Part shown: positions 32,911-44,419 of the stretch, piece after piece | How the letters are laid out: each line of letters begins with the position of its first letter | Numbering within the stretch: the stretch's first letter is position 1 | From: Xiphydria camelus | Taxonomy: Eukaryota; Arthropoda; Insecta; Hymenoptera; Xiphydriidae | NCBI GenBank assembly: GCA_963678675.1 | Contig: OY783195.1 | Coordinates: forward strand, 29,437,385-29,501,384 | Length of the DNA stretch: 64,000 nucleotides | Direction of reading: 5' to 3' | Notes under the pieces: model-generated | What the model saw: the letters and a program-made list of their open reading frames with translations, nothing else | What the model was told of the DNA's origin: nothing | Database searches by the model: none | Translations under genes and position numbers: made by a program

Positions 32911-33458
32911 TACATCCGAGACAACACTTCCGTCGGAGCACTCGTTCGACCTGACCTCCTTCGGTCGAGCTCGTAATTCTTCTTTGGCACGTGTGCGTCT
33001 CTCGATTATCCACGTAATAAGATAGCGTACGACATAATCGGCCGGATGATATAGCGAATATCGACGAGTCGTTGCTGTCAATTGTTCATATGTAATGCGT
33101 TTTAGGCATGACTACGATATATTGCAATCGATTAATACAGGATTTACGTGCCAATGCTATACGATATAACGTAATGATAAAAGAAGCCAGGTGAAACAGG
33201 AGACGAATGTATCGTTACGAGTGAGTGAGATTAATCGGGTTTCACATTTTCGCAAAGGTGTCACGCTCGATTGTCGTTTGCCTATATTGTACATAGCACG
33301 CGTTGGGATGCGCTCGAACGATTCGCGAACGAGCCACGATCTTCCGCCGATCGTCTCGGATCGTGGTGACGGGTGTGCTCGTCGTATAGATATAGATAAA
33401 GAGTAGAGCGGCGAAATCTGAGGTAAGTCTTCAAAGGAGAAATTAATTGCGTAGCGCA

Positions 33459-33692
33459 GACGGAGAAATATTATTTTGCAGTCTTAGAAAAACTCGATTT
33501 TGCCGTAAAGTTTTTGCTACCACGATGAAAATATTATCTGTGGCAGCAAAAGAAGCGCTCAATAATAACAAATCAAATTACTATTATTAGACATATATTT
33601 TGCTGCCACAGATAACATTTTTGTCATGATTGCGAGAAATTCTCAGTAAAATCTAATTTTTTTAAAACTGCAAAATTACTCTTTTTCCGTGC
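33459..33692. mobile_element. MITE, family B, solitary copy
   Basis: Starts ACGGAGAAATATTATTTTGC, ends GCAAAATTACTCTTTTTCCGTG; inner pair AATATTATCTGTGGCAGCAA / TTGCTGCCACAGATAACATT. It matches the nested insertion at 10017. Confidence 0.85.
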
Positions 33693-36600
33693 ACAAGTAC
33701 GTTGAGATGTATTCGATTAATTTTTTCTTTAGTTGTACAATTTGGAAGTCGGTATCATTTTGGTTACCTCGCCCTATTTTAACCGAGTATTTTTGATACC
33801 ATTAAAATTTGTTTTCCGTCGATATACGTTATTCGCTTCCGATAACATCAGATATCAGGACAATCGTCACGCAAACTTTACCGTAATTATGTAGTGAGAT
33901 GAATTTCGTAGGAGCGCGTGATAAAATGTCGCGGTGGGTTATTTGTTTTCTGAATTTAATACGCGATCTCGAAGTTGCAGCGAAATTGTCGAGAGGAAAC
34001 TGGGTGTCTACGTACAGGCGAAGAAGCGGCGCGATTTTCATTTGTCGCTGTCATCGTTTCCTTCAATTTACACGTCCTCTCGTCAAGACGGACGGATGTT
34101 GTTGACACAAAATAGATGGTGTTATCCGAGATACAATATCCGGTAATAAAATTCTCGACGGCGGATGTCACTTGTCATTTTCCCGGAATATTCAGAAATT
34201 CTTCGCGAAAGCTCAAATTCGATCAAAAATGCCACAGATTTATTCGATAGCTCGAAAATTAATAGGATGGAAATTTACTCGAGAGAAATTCGAATCAAGT
34301 GCTCTCGAAATGAAAATAGATATTTAGCTATTAGGATTAGTCGTACATCGATCCAATAACGCCGCTATTTCGCGATGAAAAATGTAACGCGTTTCCAAGA
34401 TTCGGTACCAGATTTCACTTCGGAGTATTATTCACTGTCAACCTGAAATATTGCGACTTCACCTTTAAGAGGTCACCCTGCGAAACGTTGTAATCTTACG
34501 CGGCGCGTGACACGTTGCGTAATCTAGCTCAACGCGCGACACGAACGAAGCAAACAGCGCGGCAGATAGATAGCGCGAGATGACGAATCGTATCGGGGAA
34601 AGGATCTCGGGATTTCGATAGAACGGAAGATGCGCTGGAGACTCGCCAAAATCGATTCCACCATTTTCGGCCGGGTTTTACGCGCGGGGAAATTCCTATC
34701 ACGTCTCTCCTGCCATTTCCGATGTAGAACGTGCGATGGAATTGGTTTAAAGTGGATTTGTGAGATTTCCTCTTTAATTTTCAACAATCTCACAGAAGTC
34801 GTTTCGATCTTTCGCAGCTCTCGCTCCAGTAATACGACATTAAAGTAAAGCATCAGTGGCCCTTTTCGCGTAAGAGTGACTCCATTTGAGTATCGCTTGA
34901 TTTTCCTACAGCTAATGGAATCGTGAACAAGATTCAAGTCCTATTTTAGATTCTGAAAGAACACGTACAGAAAAAATGGAGGGGAGAATCAGATACGTTC
35001 GAATAAAATTTCCGGTGGCTCCCCTGGTAACCGTCAGTTATGGCATTCGTGAACTAAACGAAGTGATCGAAAGTACCCGATTTTGCGCCGATTTTAGCGT
35101 TTACGAATTGTCATTCTAAACTTCACAGTATTCCGATTGAAATTAGGAAACAGGAAACCAGAGCTTGTAAAGTGCATTCGCGTCGCACAATCCTTCGAGT
35201 ATTATAATCAGACTTGAGGTCAGGCAGTAGGTACTTTTAGATTAACAAAAATTAGCAGAAACGCGCGAAGCCGCCAAACGTTATCAATCCGCTAATTTAG
35301 ATCTTGTGTCTATAGGGCCTAGAAATTAGATAACGAGAAACGAGCATGCGCAGAAAGTGTTTTTTCTTTGGGAAGCAGGAAATGCACAGTCCACTTTTTT
35401 TCCTCATTACGACGTGAGCTTAAGGGATGAAAGGATGATCGAGTTTCGTAAGTATAAAGAATTTGAAGGGAAACGTCCGAAGATGGTGACGCCACGGGAA
35501 ATTGGACGGCGTATAACGTTATCTAAACGTATACGAATCGTCGCGTTTAATAAAATTATGCTGACTACGTTGCCCAAAGTATAACGCTGGTTAATTATAA
35601 AAATATGTTGAAATTATGCGCGTGTACGTTGCAGCATGCTACTACTGCCGTTCCGACTGCAACTGGCCATACTACTGCGACTGACCGGTTGGCCGTCGTT
35701 ACTACTGCCTGTCAGTCTGATTGCACCGTCGTTAAACTGCTATTGCTGGCCGGCAGTATGTACATAATATGTATGTATGTACGTCGAAGATATCGCGGTT
35801 TCTGCGGCCAAGAACCTGACTTTGAGACTTGGTCGAAATTGCATTCCGCGGATCCTTCTCGAGCTTCATAGAATGAATAAATAAATAAACAAATTTGTCC
35901 CTTCCGAGCTCGAAGAACAATTTTAACGCTCCATTTTCAACAAAAATATAGACGTTCCTCTCGAACTAGGAACGTACATGCGTATATCAACACGTAGTTC
36001 GCAATATTTCAGGGAAGTTATATCCAAATCTTCGAGAAAATTAATTCTTAGCATTTTTACGAGAACTGTGAATGAAGTAACAGTTCGAATATTAGAGTTT
36101 AAAGATAAATCAATGGATTAACAGTTATAGGATAATTTCGGGGGAAGTGAGGAAATTATTATTCGTGGTGTACAATGCTTGTTAACCAAGCGAGGGTTTG
36201 CAATATCGGTTACATTGCGATTACTCTGATAAAAATCGCACGCGATGTACCTATATGACTCGGCGATAAGTTTATCATTTCTCCCGGTATTATCCCGTAC
36301 ATTCCAATAAAACATTTTGGAGACAGCATAAGTAAAGGCGTATTACAGTACGTACACCTTGCCAAATTAGAGATGAACCACGATTGCCACGGTTACTCGT
36401 AAGGCTACCGCGTTAAACATTATTATTCGTAGCGTACCTCTAATCGGGAAAATAGTGTACAAAAAATCACCATCGATCCGTTTACAGATCGTCGTTAGAA
36501 CTCGGCCGAGAGGCAGTCTCGCCGCGCGCTTTCAAATCATCGATCAAACGATTCAACGTAACGAGACAATCTCGAAATTGCACAATTTTTAGGAAGTTTC

Positions 36601-37780
36601 TCTATCGAAGTACCTTAACTATAATATATCCGTTGAGAGCGCCGTTTCTATCCACGCGCATTGGAGCCGCGTAAAGGCGGAGGCGCTTTGTCAACGTCGA
36701 CACTGTAGCGCGTCTCGTGTTATTAAACGTGAGCTTTCGTTATCAAGTGTGCAACTTTCGGATGCAACGAATGCGTGTGAGGCACACTGGCAATTTTTCG
36801 TGGACGATTGGAATTTTGAATTTGTACTTCCAATATCTCCTCAACGAAGGGAGAAACCCTTTAGTCAGACCCCTTAATACCTTGATAGCGGATTTCTGTT
36901 CAGAATATTATACATATTATACGTATAGAGATAGAGAGTCTTCGTCTGCATTTATATGCGTGACTTCCGAGTCAGGCTAACTCGTGCTGGTATGGAAGAA
37001 ATAGAAATAAATAAAGAAAAAGGAGAAACGCTACGATGTCGATATTATACAAAGCGTATCCGCGATAATCGAATGAATTGTAATATAGGTATCGAAGATT
37101 ACTATGTATAACGGTGTTGTGAGATGTTAATGGATGAAATATTAAGATTTATGTTTGTATATTGTAATAACATTTATGTATAACGGTTATTATAATGCAA
37201 AAATATACATGCTAGTTGTCCAACCTTGACTACACTTTTATCACGGGATCCTCTAACGCGGTGTCCAATGAAAGGACCCCGCACAATCCTTATGGGAACT
37301 GGCTCCCGGTGGATTTGGCTGAACTGCGCATACATATGTTGTAGATCTTGATGTTCTGATCAAAAGTTATCATTGCCGCAACAACGGAAAATGGATAGTT
37401 TTTGAGTGTTGAGTCACGGAAAACCACGTTATCCGTGAATTTGGCTAAAAATCACGTATTTTCTAGTTGGTGAGTTACCGATTCAGGTGTCACCCGGTCA
37501 GACAAAAAATAAGCAGTTCTGGGGGGGAGGGGAGACTTTAAAGTTGCCGCTTTTTACTCGACACTATACGCTCTTTTTCAGATAACTCAAGCACGCATTC
37601 AAGATCATGTGCGATCTTGTGAGCACGTGTTTCCCTCTATATACTTATGCGTGAGTGGATGCGTGCGTGTGGATAGATTTAAATATTTTAATGTTTGATT
37701 TTTCTAATTTTTTTCGTGTACCTATCTGCATTGTTTTAGCGCACAGATCTTATAGAAACTGGTTCTGTACTGAAATCTTC
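33693..37780. other. Intergenic, no gene recognised
   Basis: Mixed, mostly AT-rich DNA. At 35630-35760 an irregular CTACTG/ACTG-rich stretch gives an open frame by periodicity only. At 36480-36720 a CpG-rich patch has no exon signal. Open frames are short and without domain-like content. Confidence 0.45.
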
Positions 37781-38060
37781 CTCGACCAGCTTATTTGATG
37801 TATTTTTTGACGCTGATTCCGAAAAACGCTATTAGGTACATATATTGATCAAATCTCAAAGGGGAACTGAGATATCGATGATCTCTAGTGAAAAGAATAA
37901 TTTTTTTGTACACATGATATCGCTGATATCTTATATTTCCTTTGCGATATCGAAGTAACTGGACTCTCGACCAGCCTATCCGATGTATTTTTTGATGCAG
38001 ATTACGAAAATAGCTATCATATTGATCAAACCTCAAAGGAAAACCGAGATATCGACCGAT
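37781..38060. repeat. Tandem duplication, two diverged units of about 185 bp
   Basis: CTCGACCAGC-TAT-GATGTATTTTTTGA, GATT-CGAAAA, ATATTGATCAAA-CTCAAAGG and GAGATATCGA recur in order. The second unit runs into the minisatellite at 38071. Confidence 0.8.
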
Positions 38061-38070
38061 ATTTGGTAAG

Positions 38071-38236
38071 TTTGGTAACATCTTTGGTAACTTTGGAAAC
38101 CTGGAAACTTTGGAAACTTTGGAAACTTGGAAACCTCGTTTTCCAAAGTTTCCAGGTTTGGAAAGTTTCCAGGTTTCCAAAGTTTCCAGGTTTCCAAAGT
38201 TTCCAAGTTTCCAAAGTTTCCAGGTTTCTAAAGTTA
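38071..38236. repeat. Inverted minisatellite of GGAAAC / TTTCC units
   Basis: The left part repeats GGAAACTTT / GGAAACCT on the plus strand. After TCGTTTT the right part repeats the complement (TTTCCAAAG / TTTCCAGG). The two halves pair into a long imperfect hairpin. Confidence 0.85.
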
Positions 38237-38499
38237 AAATAAAATTTCCTGACTATTCCTCCGAGTTTGGTGAAATCATATGATGTACTTAAATGGATGA
38301 TGTTTAAATGAATATTCATCTATTCGCAATATGAAATGCACAATGATGGTTTTAAAAATGGGAGAATTAAAAAAAGGAAAGACAGGTGAATGTATTTTTA
38401 AACAATGGTATATCTTTATTATCGCTAATGTAAATTGCAAACTTCTACATTGTAGAAATCTTTTCGGCATAGGATTAACCACGACACTTATCGTGTAGT

Positions 38500-40570
38500 C
38501 TTGCACCCTGCTTAAAAGGGACATGTAGAGAGTCGTGCAATTGCGTGAACCTTACTTATATTTATGTTAATTCATATGTACACTAATAAGATTGATAGCT
38601 ATTCGTGTAAAGCATACAGTTATTGGCCACCTCTCATAACAAATGCATTCGATAGAAAGAGAATGCGATAGGCCAATTACTGTATAATTTCGTCTGCTTA
38701 AATGGCCAATCACTGTATGCTTTACCCTAAGCAATGAAACGAGTAAGTACATCCGCTAAGCGTTGATGGAATTTGATAAGAAGTTGCTCGACTTTCGAAT
38801 ACAAACAATGAAAGCTCGTCATTTTCGTCGAAGCCTTTTTGTTTGCACTTCTAATCATGGCAGGTATTCGCTATCCATCAAACCGTCTCCTACAATCTTA
38901 CAGTCACTGTCAACTATTAGCACGATACCTAAATTTACATAATTTAATCAGCTGTACCACCGATAAAGCGTAACGACTAAAATAACAATTCGGAACAAAT
39001 TTGAAATGTTTTTATCCACGTTTCTAGAAAGATTATCGCTAATTCGTTATCGACACAAGTGTTTAGTGCTGCGGAATTTCTAGAATATTAATATAGCCAT
39101 CCACCTAAATGCTCCCCCTTCAATCACAAAGGGAATTTTACAATAGTCCCCATTAACGGACCAAGATTGGACGGTAGGCTGTATAGAAAATCCGGCTCAA
39201 CGAAAATTAGAAGAAATCCTGTGAAAAAAGGTGATGTACTATTGCGAGGGTACGCAGCTCTTTTTACTAACGGTAGTATTGTATATCGAAGTGGTACAGC
39301 CGATGGTGTATGCCATAGGGATCTTAAAATCTAACGAGTAATCATAGTCGGGCCGGTTATATTCAACGCTTATGCTAAAACGTAAGAATGTTTCACCCTG
39401 CTTTAAAGGGAAAGAATAAGGTAGTCATGCAACAGTGCTCGCCTAAATCCTTTTTGCATCAGGGTCACGCGCGCCTCCACGGGAAGGCACGTAGAAAATC
39501 AACGCGTATCCGGATTTTACGTTTTGCCTGGAGATGATAGCCGAGAGGCGCGCGCTTTGATTATTATCATTATCATTATAATATCAGTCGATTGTTTCAC
39601 CCTGCTTAAAAGGGAAAATACGGTGTTTCCTATCACCGAACCAATCCGCGCGATCCGAACCGGAATGAACCGACCGCGGTTCATTTTTGTACTTTATTCT
39701 ATTTCACAAAGTATGTGTTATAATTTGGTTCGTAGTGCGATATAGAATATTGATCGAACGTTACTACATGGCCCGGAGAAATCTACAAAGTAATCGTTAT
39801 TGCCTCTGATGGACGATAAAAAGATTTGTCTGGGTCTCTTGATGAATCTTATCCATTCGAATAGCGAATCTTATTATTATTTACTGTATTTTATCTTTGA
39901 ATCGTTAAATCTCGCCAAGAGACTTAATCTAAATTTCAGCTATTTCAAACTTGTTGACCGTCGAAAATAGTAAAATTTAAAATGTATGGATTTTTTATGC
40001 GTCATATGATGATTCATGTATGTAGATCATTCTACTCGAAATCTACAGGTACTCATTATTTCACTGTCAACAGTTTACCGCTGATAGTGATGAAATCTGC
40101 TTTACTAGTATATCTTCGGAATATCTTTGTTTGCCAACAGAAACTTGCAAATATTTTCAAGATATCCCTGGTATTTTTGCGCTCCGTGAAAAATAGTTCA
40201 ATGTCTCCAAAATGAATTCACGAAAACATGTTTTGCGAAAGTTTATATCGTGCATATCGAGGAAAATTGTTTTGATCGATAAAAATTGTATAGCTTCAAC
40301 TAACGAACTAAATATTTATTTGCTCCAAGTAATTAATTACCGAAGCAATTAAAAAGTTAGTTCGCCATTCTTGACGTCATATTCAATAGATTCAATCCAT
40401 TTTTTCTTCTAGCGTGCTACGTGTTACTTTCGCCGAATTGCTTCCAACTGCGTGCGATTGTCCGGTGATGAATAAATACCTCATCAATAATTATAAATAT
40501 CAGTATCAGTCATATAAGTGTTACACCCTGCTTCAAAGGGAAGAGAAGATGGTCATGCAAAATTGCTCGA
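38500..40570 (+). repeat. Four dispersed copies of a CACCCTGCTT-AAAGGGA motif
   Basis: Copies at about 38508, 39393, 39595 and 40524 share CACCCTGCTTNAAAGGGA. In three of them GTCRTGCAA then a TTGC(T)CG-like word follows after 10-12 bases. All have the same orientation. No coding frame is shared. Confidence 0.6.
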
Positions 40571-41164
40571 CGCAGGGGCCCTTGCTAACTCAACCGGAGA
40601 TCGACGGGGCCGTCGTTTCTCTCGACTGAACCGCCGATCCTCCGAATTCACATCTTTCGGCCGAGAATGAGTCGCGTTCGACTTGTCGCGTTGCTCGTTT
40701 ATATTGAATTAGAAATGCTGCGTTTTCATATTTCGATGCGAACGACCACACGACCAGGATCGTTACGCGCGCATCCTCATTATTTCGGTCGAAGCGCCTC
40801 TTGCAATGGAATATAAGGGCCCTTATTAGAATCTTATCTTCTAAATGCTTAGAGGCTAAATTAAATTTGAAGCTGATTTTTCCCGACAATGCGAGCACGC
40901 GTTACTATTACGATTGCGCGGAAAAATAGTTGTGGGTCGAAGCATACACATCGAACGTTTGCAGTATTTTTGAGCGAAGCCTAGTATCGAGTTCGATTCG
41001 CGAACGCGTTTAAGTTTCCTTGAACGAAGAACCTGTAATTTGCTAAAAAAAAACAGGCGAATTTTCTCGAAGAAATTCGTCGACATATGTAAACTCTAAC
41101 TGAACTCAATAGTGCGTTGTAAGGCTGATTTTTCCTTCTCGCGACATCCCCTGTCGAGATAAAG

Positions 41165-43167
41165 TCAGGTAATCGTACTTATCGAAATCTCTTGCCCCGT
41201 CTGCTTCCTGCTCACCCTCCTACTGTTCAGTGAACCATTGAGCTCCTCCTGAATCTGGAGCAGCGACTTGCCTTTGGTCTCCGGTACGACGAAGACGATG
41301 AAGACCACGCCGACGAAGCAAGTGAGGGCGAACCACGCGAAGGTCACGTGAATCCCAAACGAGTCCGCAATCACTTGGTACAGCTTGCACGCGATGAATG
41401 CCAGAAAAGAAGCCCAGATATTGGCCAAAGAGACGGCAATACCCTTGACGTTCGTCGGGAACAGTTCGCCCAGTATCAGGTACGACAAAGGACTGAGCCC
41501 CAGCGCCATGACGATCTCGTAGAAGATGACCGAGGAGTCGAGGATCCAGCCGAAGCCGTCCACGTTCCACATGAGCTTCAACTTGAGCAGGTAGAAGATG
41601 CAGATGATGGTCAGAGAGCAGCCACCCAACAGAGTGGTGCTCAGCAGCAGAGGTCTTCTTCCCAATCTGTCCACCAAAACTATCGCAGCCAAGCCGGAGA
41701 GCAGTTGAAGCAAGCTGAGAAGGATCACGGCGAGACCGGCGGATAATCCCGAGTCGCTCTCCTCGAAGATCTCTTGAGTGTAGGCCTCTATGGCCGCTAT
41801 GCCGCTGAATTGGAAGATGAACTGCAGTCCAAAACTGATCACGACTCCTCGTCTATTGCCCTTTATACCGAACAAATCCGAAACTTTACCGCGATTCGCC
41901 AAGTCCCACGCGATGGCTTTCTGTATCAGCTCGATGTCCTCGTCGAGGTATCGCTTGGTATTGTACCTTCTCAGTCTCCACAGGCTCTTCTTCGCTTTCT
42001 CCTCGCGATTCCTCATCAAGAGGTAATAAGGCGACTCGGGCATCCAGGAGAAGGTGGCGAAGTACACGATGGGGAGGACCATGCAGATGTAGGCCAGCCA
42101 ATCGTTGCTGACGAAGGGACCTACCGCGTGGGCGTAGAGCTCACCGAAAGTGACCATCAATTTCATGAAGGACCCCAGCTGGCCTCTGATCTTCTTGTCG
42201 GCAATCTCGCCTATGTACATCGGGCACACCACGTAAACAATGCCCTGACCTATTCCGGTCAAGAATCTGGAGATGTAGAGGACGTATGGACTCCAGGCGA
42301 CGAGGATGAGTATCCATCCGAGGAACGCAGGTATTCCGGCTATCAGTAAACTCGTTTTGCGCCCGATACTGTCGACTATGAAGGCTGCGATGATGTTTCC
42401 CGGCACGTTTCCCAGGAGGAGGAATGACGCGGTCCAGGAAGCTTCGCTGGAGCTCAGCGGTAGTGGCGAATCTTCGCTCTTCAATCGTGGCAAGACTGGC
42501 GAGGTCCAGCCGATGTGCGAGCCCATTATCGCCATGGAAAGGGTCGCTGAAATATTGCGAATTCTGTGATATTACTTGGCAAATTATTCGTACACTGTAC
42601 AAGAATGAGTGCTAAACGGTGAATTACTGTGTACGGAAAAAAATAAATTGTAACGTCTACACAAAGTTTATGGTAAATTTCGGGACAACGCCAATTTATT
42701 GTTACGATAACTACCATTCTAGTAACAATTAAAGCAATGCTTGCTACTTCTACAAGTTTTACTATAATTTGTACTAAAATTGTAGTAATCGTAACAATAA
42801 ATTGGCCTTGTCTCGAAATTTACCACACATTTTTTTTCCGTGTACTTTATAATGATTTTAATATAGATACACACACAGAGAAAAAAAAATGAGTTGGATC
42901 TATTAAAAATTACTTGCGGGGTCGCAAGTTATTATTTATTTACATCGATTAGATCTTTCTTCATATTAATTTGACATTTCTCCCTCGTAATCACATATTA
43001 TTATTTCCGACCGTGCAAGTAATTTTCAGTAGATTCAACTAATTATTTTCCTCTGTGTGTGTGTGTGTAATGATATCATCAAAGGAGGTATACATTCACT
43101 TACCCGTAATGGCTGCTAGGTATTGCGGCCACCGCTTGGTGCGCGTTTTTTCGTTCATCATTCTCAT
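41165..43167 (-). CDS. Tret1-like: Facilitated trehalose/sugar transporter, Tret1-like, 481 aa, two coding exons
   Basis: Major facilitator (sugar porter) that would carry a sugar, probably trehalose or glucose, across the plasma membrane. Exon 1 is 43167-43104 (21 codons plus one base), exon 2 is 42546-41165. The donor ACGG-GTAAGT and acceptor ATATTTCAG meet in phase 1, rebuilding TM1 as YLAAITATLSMAIMGSHIGW. An in-frame TGA 15 bases before the ATG fixes the start region. Visible family signatures: GRK at 83-85 between TM2 and TM3; SRFLTGIGQG at 114-123; PESPYYLL at 191-198 after TM6; DRLGRRPLLL at 314-323; PETKGKSL at 443-450. Length is usual for the family. The TM7 motif usually written QQLSGIN reads FQFSGIA here, a variant of the usual residues that may affect substrate choice. 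Substrate is inferred from family, not shown. The 557-base intron is largely two MITEs. Confidence 0.95.
42629..42843. mobile_element. MITE, family G, in the Tret1-like intron
   Basis: Starts GTGTACGGAAAAAAATAAAT, ends TTTTTTTTCCGTGTAC; inner arms TAAATTTCGGGACAACGCCA / TGGCCTTGTCTCGAAATTTA and ATTTATTGTTACGATAACTA mirror almost perfectly. Probably young. Confidence 0.85.
42874..43057. mobile_element. MITE, family F, in the Tret1-like intron
   Basis: Starts CACAGAGAAAAAAAAATGAG, contains ACTTGCGGGGTCGCAAG, ends ATTATTTTCCTCTGTG followed by a short (GT)n. Matches 16698-16936. It ends 46 bases from exon 1. Confidence 0.8.
43104..43167 (-). CDS. Tret1-like: Tret1-like exon 1 (N-terminus and start of TM1)
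   Basis: Reads MRMMNEKTRTKRWPQYLAAI then Thr and a split Ala codon. Met at the second, third or first position of MRMM could initiate; the first is taken. The basic KRWPQYLAA lead into TM1 is characteristic of insect members. Without this exon the transporter would lack half of TM1. Confidence 0.88.
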
Positions 43168-43483
43168 TTCTTCTGCGTTTCACGGACTGCGAGGGGAATA
43201 TGACATAAGTAGCTTAGAACGACGGAATGATTACTGTCAGACCACAACGCGTCATTTATTAGTCAGATTTCGGGTCTACGCTCCTGCCCGGCGAGATTCA
43301 GGCGATAACGCGATGATTAGTTTTATACAGTCGACGCCCGATTTTGGATCACTTCCGCACCTTCGACCGCGAGCAGTCCCCCCCACTTTCGAGCAGTTAA
43401 GTCGCCGAGTTTCTCTCCGAGACGTTCGATTTTGAGCCTCGGGAAATGCAGTGCAGCTTAGCTTTCGCTTATTCGTTGGCCAA

Positions 43484-43493
43484 CTTATATACC
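43484..43493 (-). promoter_or_regulatory. TATA box candidate for the Tret1-like gene
   Basis: On the minus strand TATATAAG, a perfect TATAWAAR match, lies about 320 bases upstream of the start codon. No strong initiator was found at the expected 30 bases downstream; GCACTGC is the best. CRE/E-box elements were not evident. Confidence 0.4.
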
Positions 43494-43779
43494 GTGCTAT
43501 GTGTTTACAACATTCCTACTCTCGTCAAGTTCAAGATCGAACGCCGACTGTATGACATTGTACGAGGTACGTCTGCGAGGTAATGAAAACTGACTTCACG
43601 TTATAGACACAAAAATCCCCACCACCAAATGGTAGTAGCTACTCGGAGCGTCTATGCGTTTCAAGTCTGCATAGTATATCTACGGACAATAACTTTATCC
43701 GGTCAGTAGTCGAACGGTAGAAGCGGATCCTATCCCTCTTACTACGAAAGTCGAATTCGGTTGAGCAAAGTAGAAAGAA

Positions 43780-43812
43780 TAATTAATAATTAATTAATTA
43801 ATTATTAATTAT
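43780..43812. repeat. (AATT)n-type palindromic run
   Basis: TTAATTAATTAATTA-rich self-complementary stretch. Confidence 0.8.
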
Positions 43813-44293
43813 GAAACAATGAAGCAATTATCAAAACTCTGTCTCGGTCTGGAACTGTCGTACGTCGCGTCGACATAATATTGGCATTGATCAACAAACT
43901 ACATAACGAAGCAGACTCGAGGTACGGACCTTTCCGATTCGTTAAATCCAACGTGCACGTGTACAGGTGCGAGACGGCGACGTTTCGATGAAAATTCTCA
44001 AACGGCATGTTCCTCATCTCGTGCTCTTATGCACATGTCGGATTAAATGGATTGGAAAGGTCAACTTGGAAATTATTCAATTTCACCTGAGCCGGTTTAG
44101 CAGAGTCACGTCGACGTGTACAGTGATCGCGTTACGTTTGCTCGAGGAAATCGTAATCGCGTCGCGAGGAATGCACGGTGAGAAATCATTCGATGGAGAA
44201 GCCTTCGATGCTTCGCGGCCCGAGTGGCGAGCGTCGATCGCGAGGGGCTGCGATAGATGAGAAGGGGGTTTCGCGCGTAAGAGCTTTACTTAC

Positions 44294-44416
44294 AGAAGTA
44301 ACGATGACTCTCGCCGGAGGCACCAATGCAAGTGGGAGGAGGGTGAGAGCGTGACGGGGTTCTTCAGTGCATAGCAACGCTAATGGGAATTCCCTCTCGC
44401 GCATGAGTATTTTATA
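44294..44416 (-). promoter_or_regulatory. Candidate second promoter plus untranslated first exon (minus strand)
   Basis: TATAAAAT at 44416-44409 is followed 32 bases later by an initiator-like CCATTAG (A at about 44384), then by a strong donor ACTTCT-GTAAGTAAA with the exon end at 44294. This geometry suits a short first exon that splices to the Tret1-like leader about 1 kb downstream. It is an inference; a frame through it is open but has no recognisable content. Confidence 0.4.
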
Positions 44417-44419
44417 CTT

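Noticed and set aside
35605..35871. 88-codon Thr/Ala/Cys-rich frame
   Set aside because: Caused by an irregular CTACTG/ACTG-rich stretch; no other support.
38026..38319. Periodic frame reading ETLETWKLWKPGN-like repeats
   Set aside because: Translation of the GGAAAC minisatellite; no start context or splice sites.
41348..42349. Long frames on the plus strand opposite the transporter
   Set aside because: Mirror frames of the Tret1-like gene.
43055..43435. 126-codon plus-strand frame
   Set aside because: Antisense to Tret1-like exon 1 and its leader; the minus strand carries the supported coding sequence.
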